Of a stretch of 12,729 nucleotides of DNA, positions 11,560-12,729 are shown one piece after another (positions within the stretch are counted from its first letter, which is position 1; each line of letters starts with the position of its first letter). The DNA comes from Patescibacteria group bacterium (GTDB lineage: Bacteria; Patescibacteriota; Minisyncoccia; Phycocordibacterales; Phycocordibacteraceae), in NCBI GenBank assembly GCA_019246385.1, contig JAFAQP010000039.1, forward strand, positions 1-12,729, written 5' to 3'. A model generated the notes under the pieces. It saw only the letters and a program-made list of their open reading frames with translations, had not been told where the DNA came from and did no database searches. Both the position numbers and the translations under genes were made by a program.

Positions 11560-12360
11560 TCAGCCGACGCTCTCCGCGCTGTAACGCGCAATAAGACCGT
11601 CCCGCAGAGCACGCTTATAGACGTGCATGAAATATCGGTATGCAAGCGCGATACAGAAAAGCGCCAGGAGCGCTCCGAGTCCGAGCGCCGAGAGAGAAAA
11701 TCCATGCCCCTGGATAACGCTTCTCATTCCTTCAAATACATACGAGGGAGGAAGTAGCTGCCCGATAGCCTGCATCCAATACGGCAATACCGAAAGCGGG
11801 TAAAAAATACCAACAAACGGAGCAAGAACTGCCGGAATAGGCCAGATAAACCATTCTGCCGAAGGTCCAAGACGAAGAACAATCGCAATGCCGAGTATTC
11901 CCAGGGCAACTCCGGAAAGATACAAGATAAGCACGAACGGCAGGAGAGCGATGCCGTAGCTGAATATAGAAAAACCGAAAAGAAGCGTCGCAAGTGCAAT
12001 CATCACCACGAAACTCAATGTGCTCGTCAGAATGCCGACCGCGACCAATCCTGCGATGTATTCTTTCGGAGAAATCGGCGAACCGAACATATTAAGAAAG
12101 TTGCGCGACCACACATCCTCAAAGAAAGCGGTATCGATGCTTTGCATCACCCGACCTAAAAAATCCCAGAGCAATATTGCTCCAAGGAAGGTAGATACTA
12201 CTACGGATCCACCACCGGTCGCCGCGAGATATTTGGTGATGAATCCCCAGAGAATAAGGTCCAAGGCGCCCCATGCGAATATCTGCACAAACCTGGTCGG
12301 CGTGGCACGCAGAAGATAGAACTGTCGAAGCGCGAGACCGTAGATGCGGCGTATTTTCAT
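11560..12360 (-). CDS. ABC-2 type transporter permease
   Basis: The 266-residue integral membrane protein has about six transmembrane helices and fits the ABC-2 permease family. The N-terminal cytosolic stretch MKIRRIYGLALRQFYLLRATPTRFVQ precedes the first helix. The cytosolic loop EDVWSRNFLNMFGSPISPKEYIAG (about 81-104) is the conserved coupling segment that contacts the ATPase. The C-terminal half includes the amphipathic GIFYPLSVLPYWMQAIGQLLPPSYVFEGMR found in this family. It follows the ATPase gene by 16 nt in the same direction, so the two form an exporter of the drug, lipid or polysaccharide type. The substrate cannot be told from the sequence. It is expected to work as a dimer with two ATPase copies. 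Confidence 0.9.
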   Translation of the reverse strand: MKIRRIYGLALRQFYLLRATPTRFVQIFAWGALDLILWGFITKYLAATGGGSVVVSTFLGAILLWDFLGRVMQSIDTAFFEDVWSRNFLNMFGSPISPKEYIAGLVAVGILTSTLSFVVMIALATLLFGFSIFSYGIALLPFVLILYLSGVALGILGIAIVLRLGPSAEWFIWPIPAVLAPFVGIFYPLSVLPYWMQAIGQLLPPSYVFEGMRSVIQGHGFSLSALGLGALLALFCIALAYRYFMHVYKRALRDGLIARYSAESVG

Positions 12361-12376
12361 AATTGTATTGGCATGA

Positions 12377-12729
12377 TCACGCGTCTGCCGTTTCGACCGA
12401 GAGCGGCTCCCGGGCTATCGAAATGAATAATTCCTCGAGAGTGTCAGTATTGTGTTCCTGGGGCAGCGTCCGAGGATTGCCCTCAAGTATGACTTTTCCA
12501 TGAGAAACGAAGAGCACCCTGTCACACACATCCGCGACTTCGTACATATTGTGTGAAGTCCAAAGTACGCCTCCCTGGCCCGAGCGCGCATACGAAAGTA
12601 TCCCTTCGCGGATCGTTTTTGCGGTCGAAGGATCGAGTGATGCCGTCGGCTCGTCAAGGAGAAGGAGTTTCGGTTTATTGAGCATCGCTTTTGCAAGACC
12701 GAGCCGGGTCTGTTCTCCGGAAGAGAGCA
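12377..12729 (-). CDS. ABC transporter ATP-binding protein, C-terminal part (5' end outside window)
   Basis: The frame is open from the right edge of the window to the TGA at 12377-12379, giving 116 full codons. It begins at the ABC signature LSSGEQ, continues into Walker B (PKLLLLDEPTASLDP, with D-loop) and the H-loop histidine in LWTSHNMYEV, and ends with the usual DRVLFVSHGKVILEGNP strand region and a short tail. Walker A and the Q-loop lie outside the window. The visible half is intact and looks active. It partners the ABC-2 permease 16 nt downstream, so this is the ATPase of a two-component exporter. The ATG at 12685 is internal, because the signature motif lies upstream of it. Confidence 0.92.
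   Translation of the reverse strand, partial: LSSGEQTRLGLAKAMLNKPKLLLLDEPTASLDPSTAKTIREGILSYARSGQGGVLWTSHNMYEVADVCDRVLFVSHGKVILEGNPRTLPQEHNTDTLEELFISIAREPLSVETADA

Overview
The window looks like a piece of a Candidate Phyla Radiation (Patescibacteria) genome, most likely Parcubacteria. The basis is the protein content: a RhlE-like DEAD-box helicase that stops right after motif VI, a HicB-like orphan, a YwqK/MORN-like mini-protein, an anchored IPT/TIG protein, a DUF1059-like protein and a membrane-anchored 'KFGER' serine hydrolase. I recognised these from memory of the families and ran no search. The standard code fits, with TGA used as stop. Gene density is high and there is no gene-free stretch over 300 bases. 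I saw no tRNA, rRNA, CRISPR array, transposase or integrase.

Layout. Positions 1-254 hold the C-terminal part of an AlkB-like 2OG/Fe(II) dioxygenase on the + strand. Everything else is on the - strand and is read from high to low coordinates. It begins with an ABC-2 type exporter pair (ATPase 12377-end, partial; permease 11560-12360). Then come a YwqK/MORN-like protein (11237-11461), an unrecognised cytosolic protein (10575-10988), an anchored beta-lactamase-like serine hydrolase (9490-10485), a DUF1059-like protein followed after 3 nt by an anchored IPT/TIG protein (8667-9416), and a DEAD-box RNA helicase with a small CxC/CxxC protein 1 nt behind it (7100-8513). Next are an orphan HicB-like protein, a PP2C-like phosphatase, a PhnB-like VOC protein, a four-helix membrane protein, a GGDEF diguanylate cyclase and an MBL-fold hydrolase (3180-7066). 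The last unit is a three-gene flavin electron-transfer operon (283-3067): an exported FMN-binding protein, ApbE, and an NqrB/RnfD-like membrane domain fused to an FAD/NAD(P) reductase.

How the parts fit. The flavin operon reads as a compact transmembrane electron export route. The fused reductase would take electrons from NAD(P)H, the NqrB-like helices would carry them across the membrane, and the ApbE-flavinylated protein (acceptor motif with Ser153) would pass them on outside. The other - strand genes are mostly single-gene units covering signalling (c-di-GMP synthesis, a protein phosphatase), RNA handling and the cell surface.

Regulation. Several genes have a -10 box, usually with an extended TGn motif, only 6-9 nt before the start codon. 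This predicts leaderless or nearly leaderless mRNAs and moves two start codons downstream of the longest reading frame. The helicase is the exception, with a leader of about 68 nt that contains a nested hairpin.
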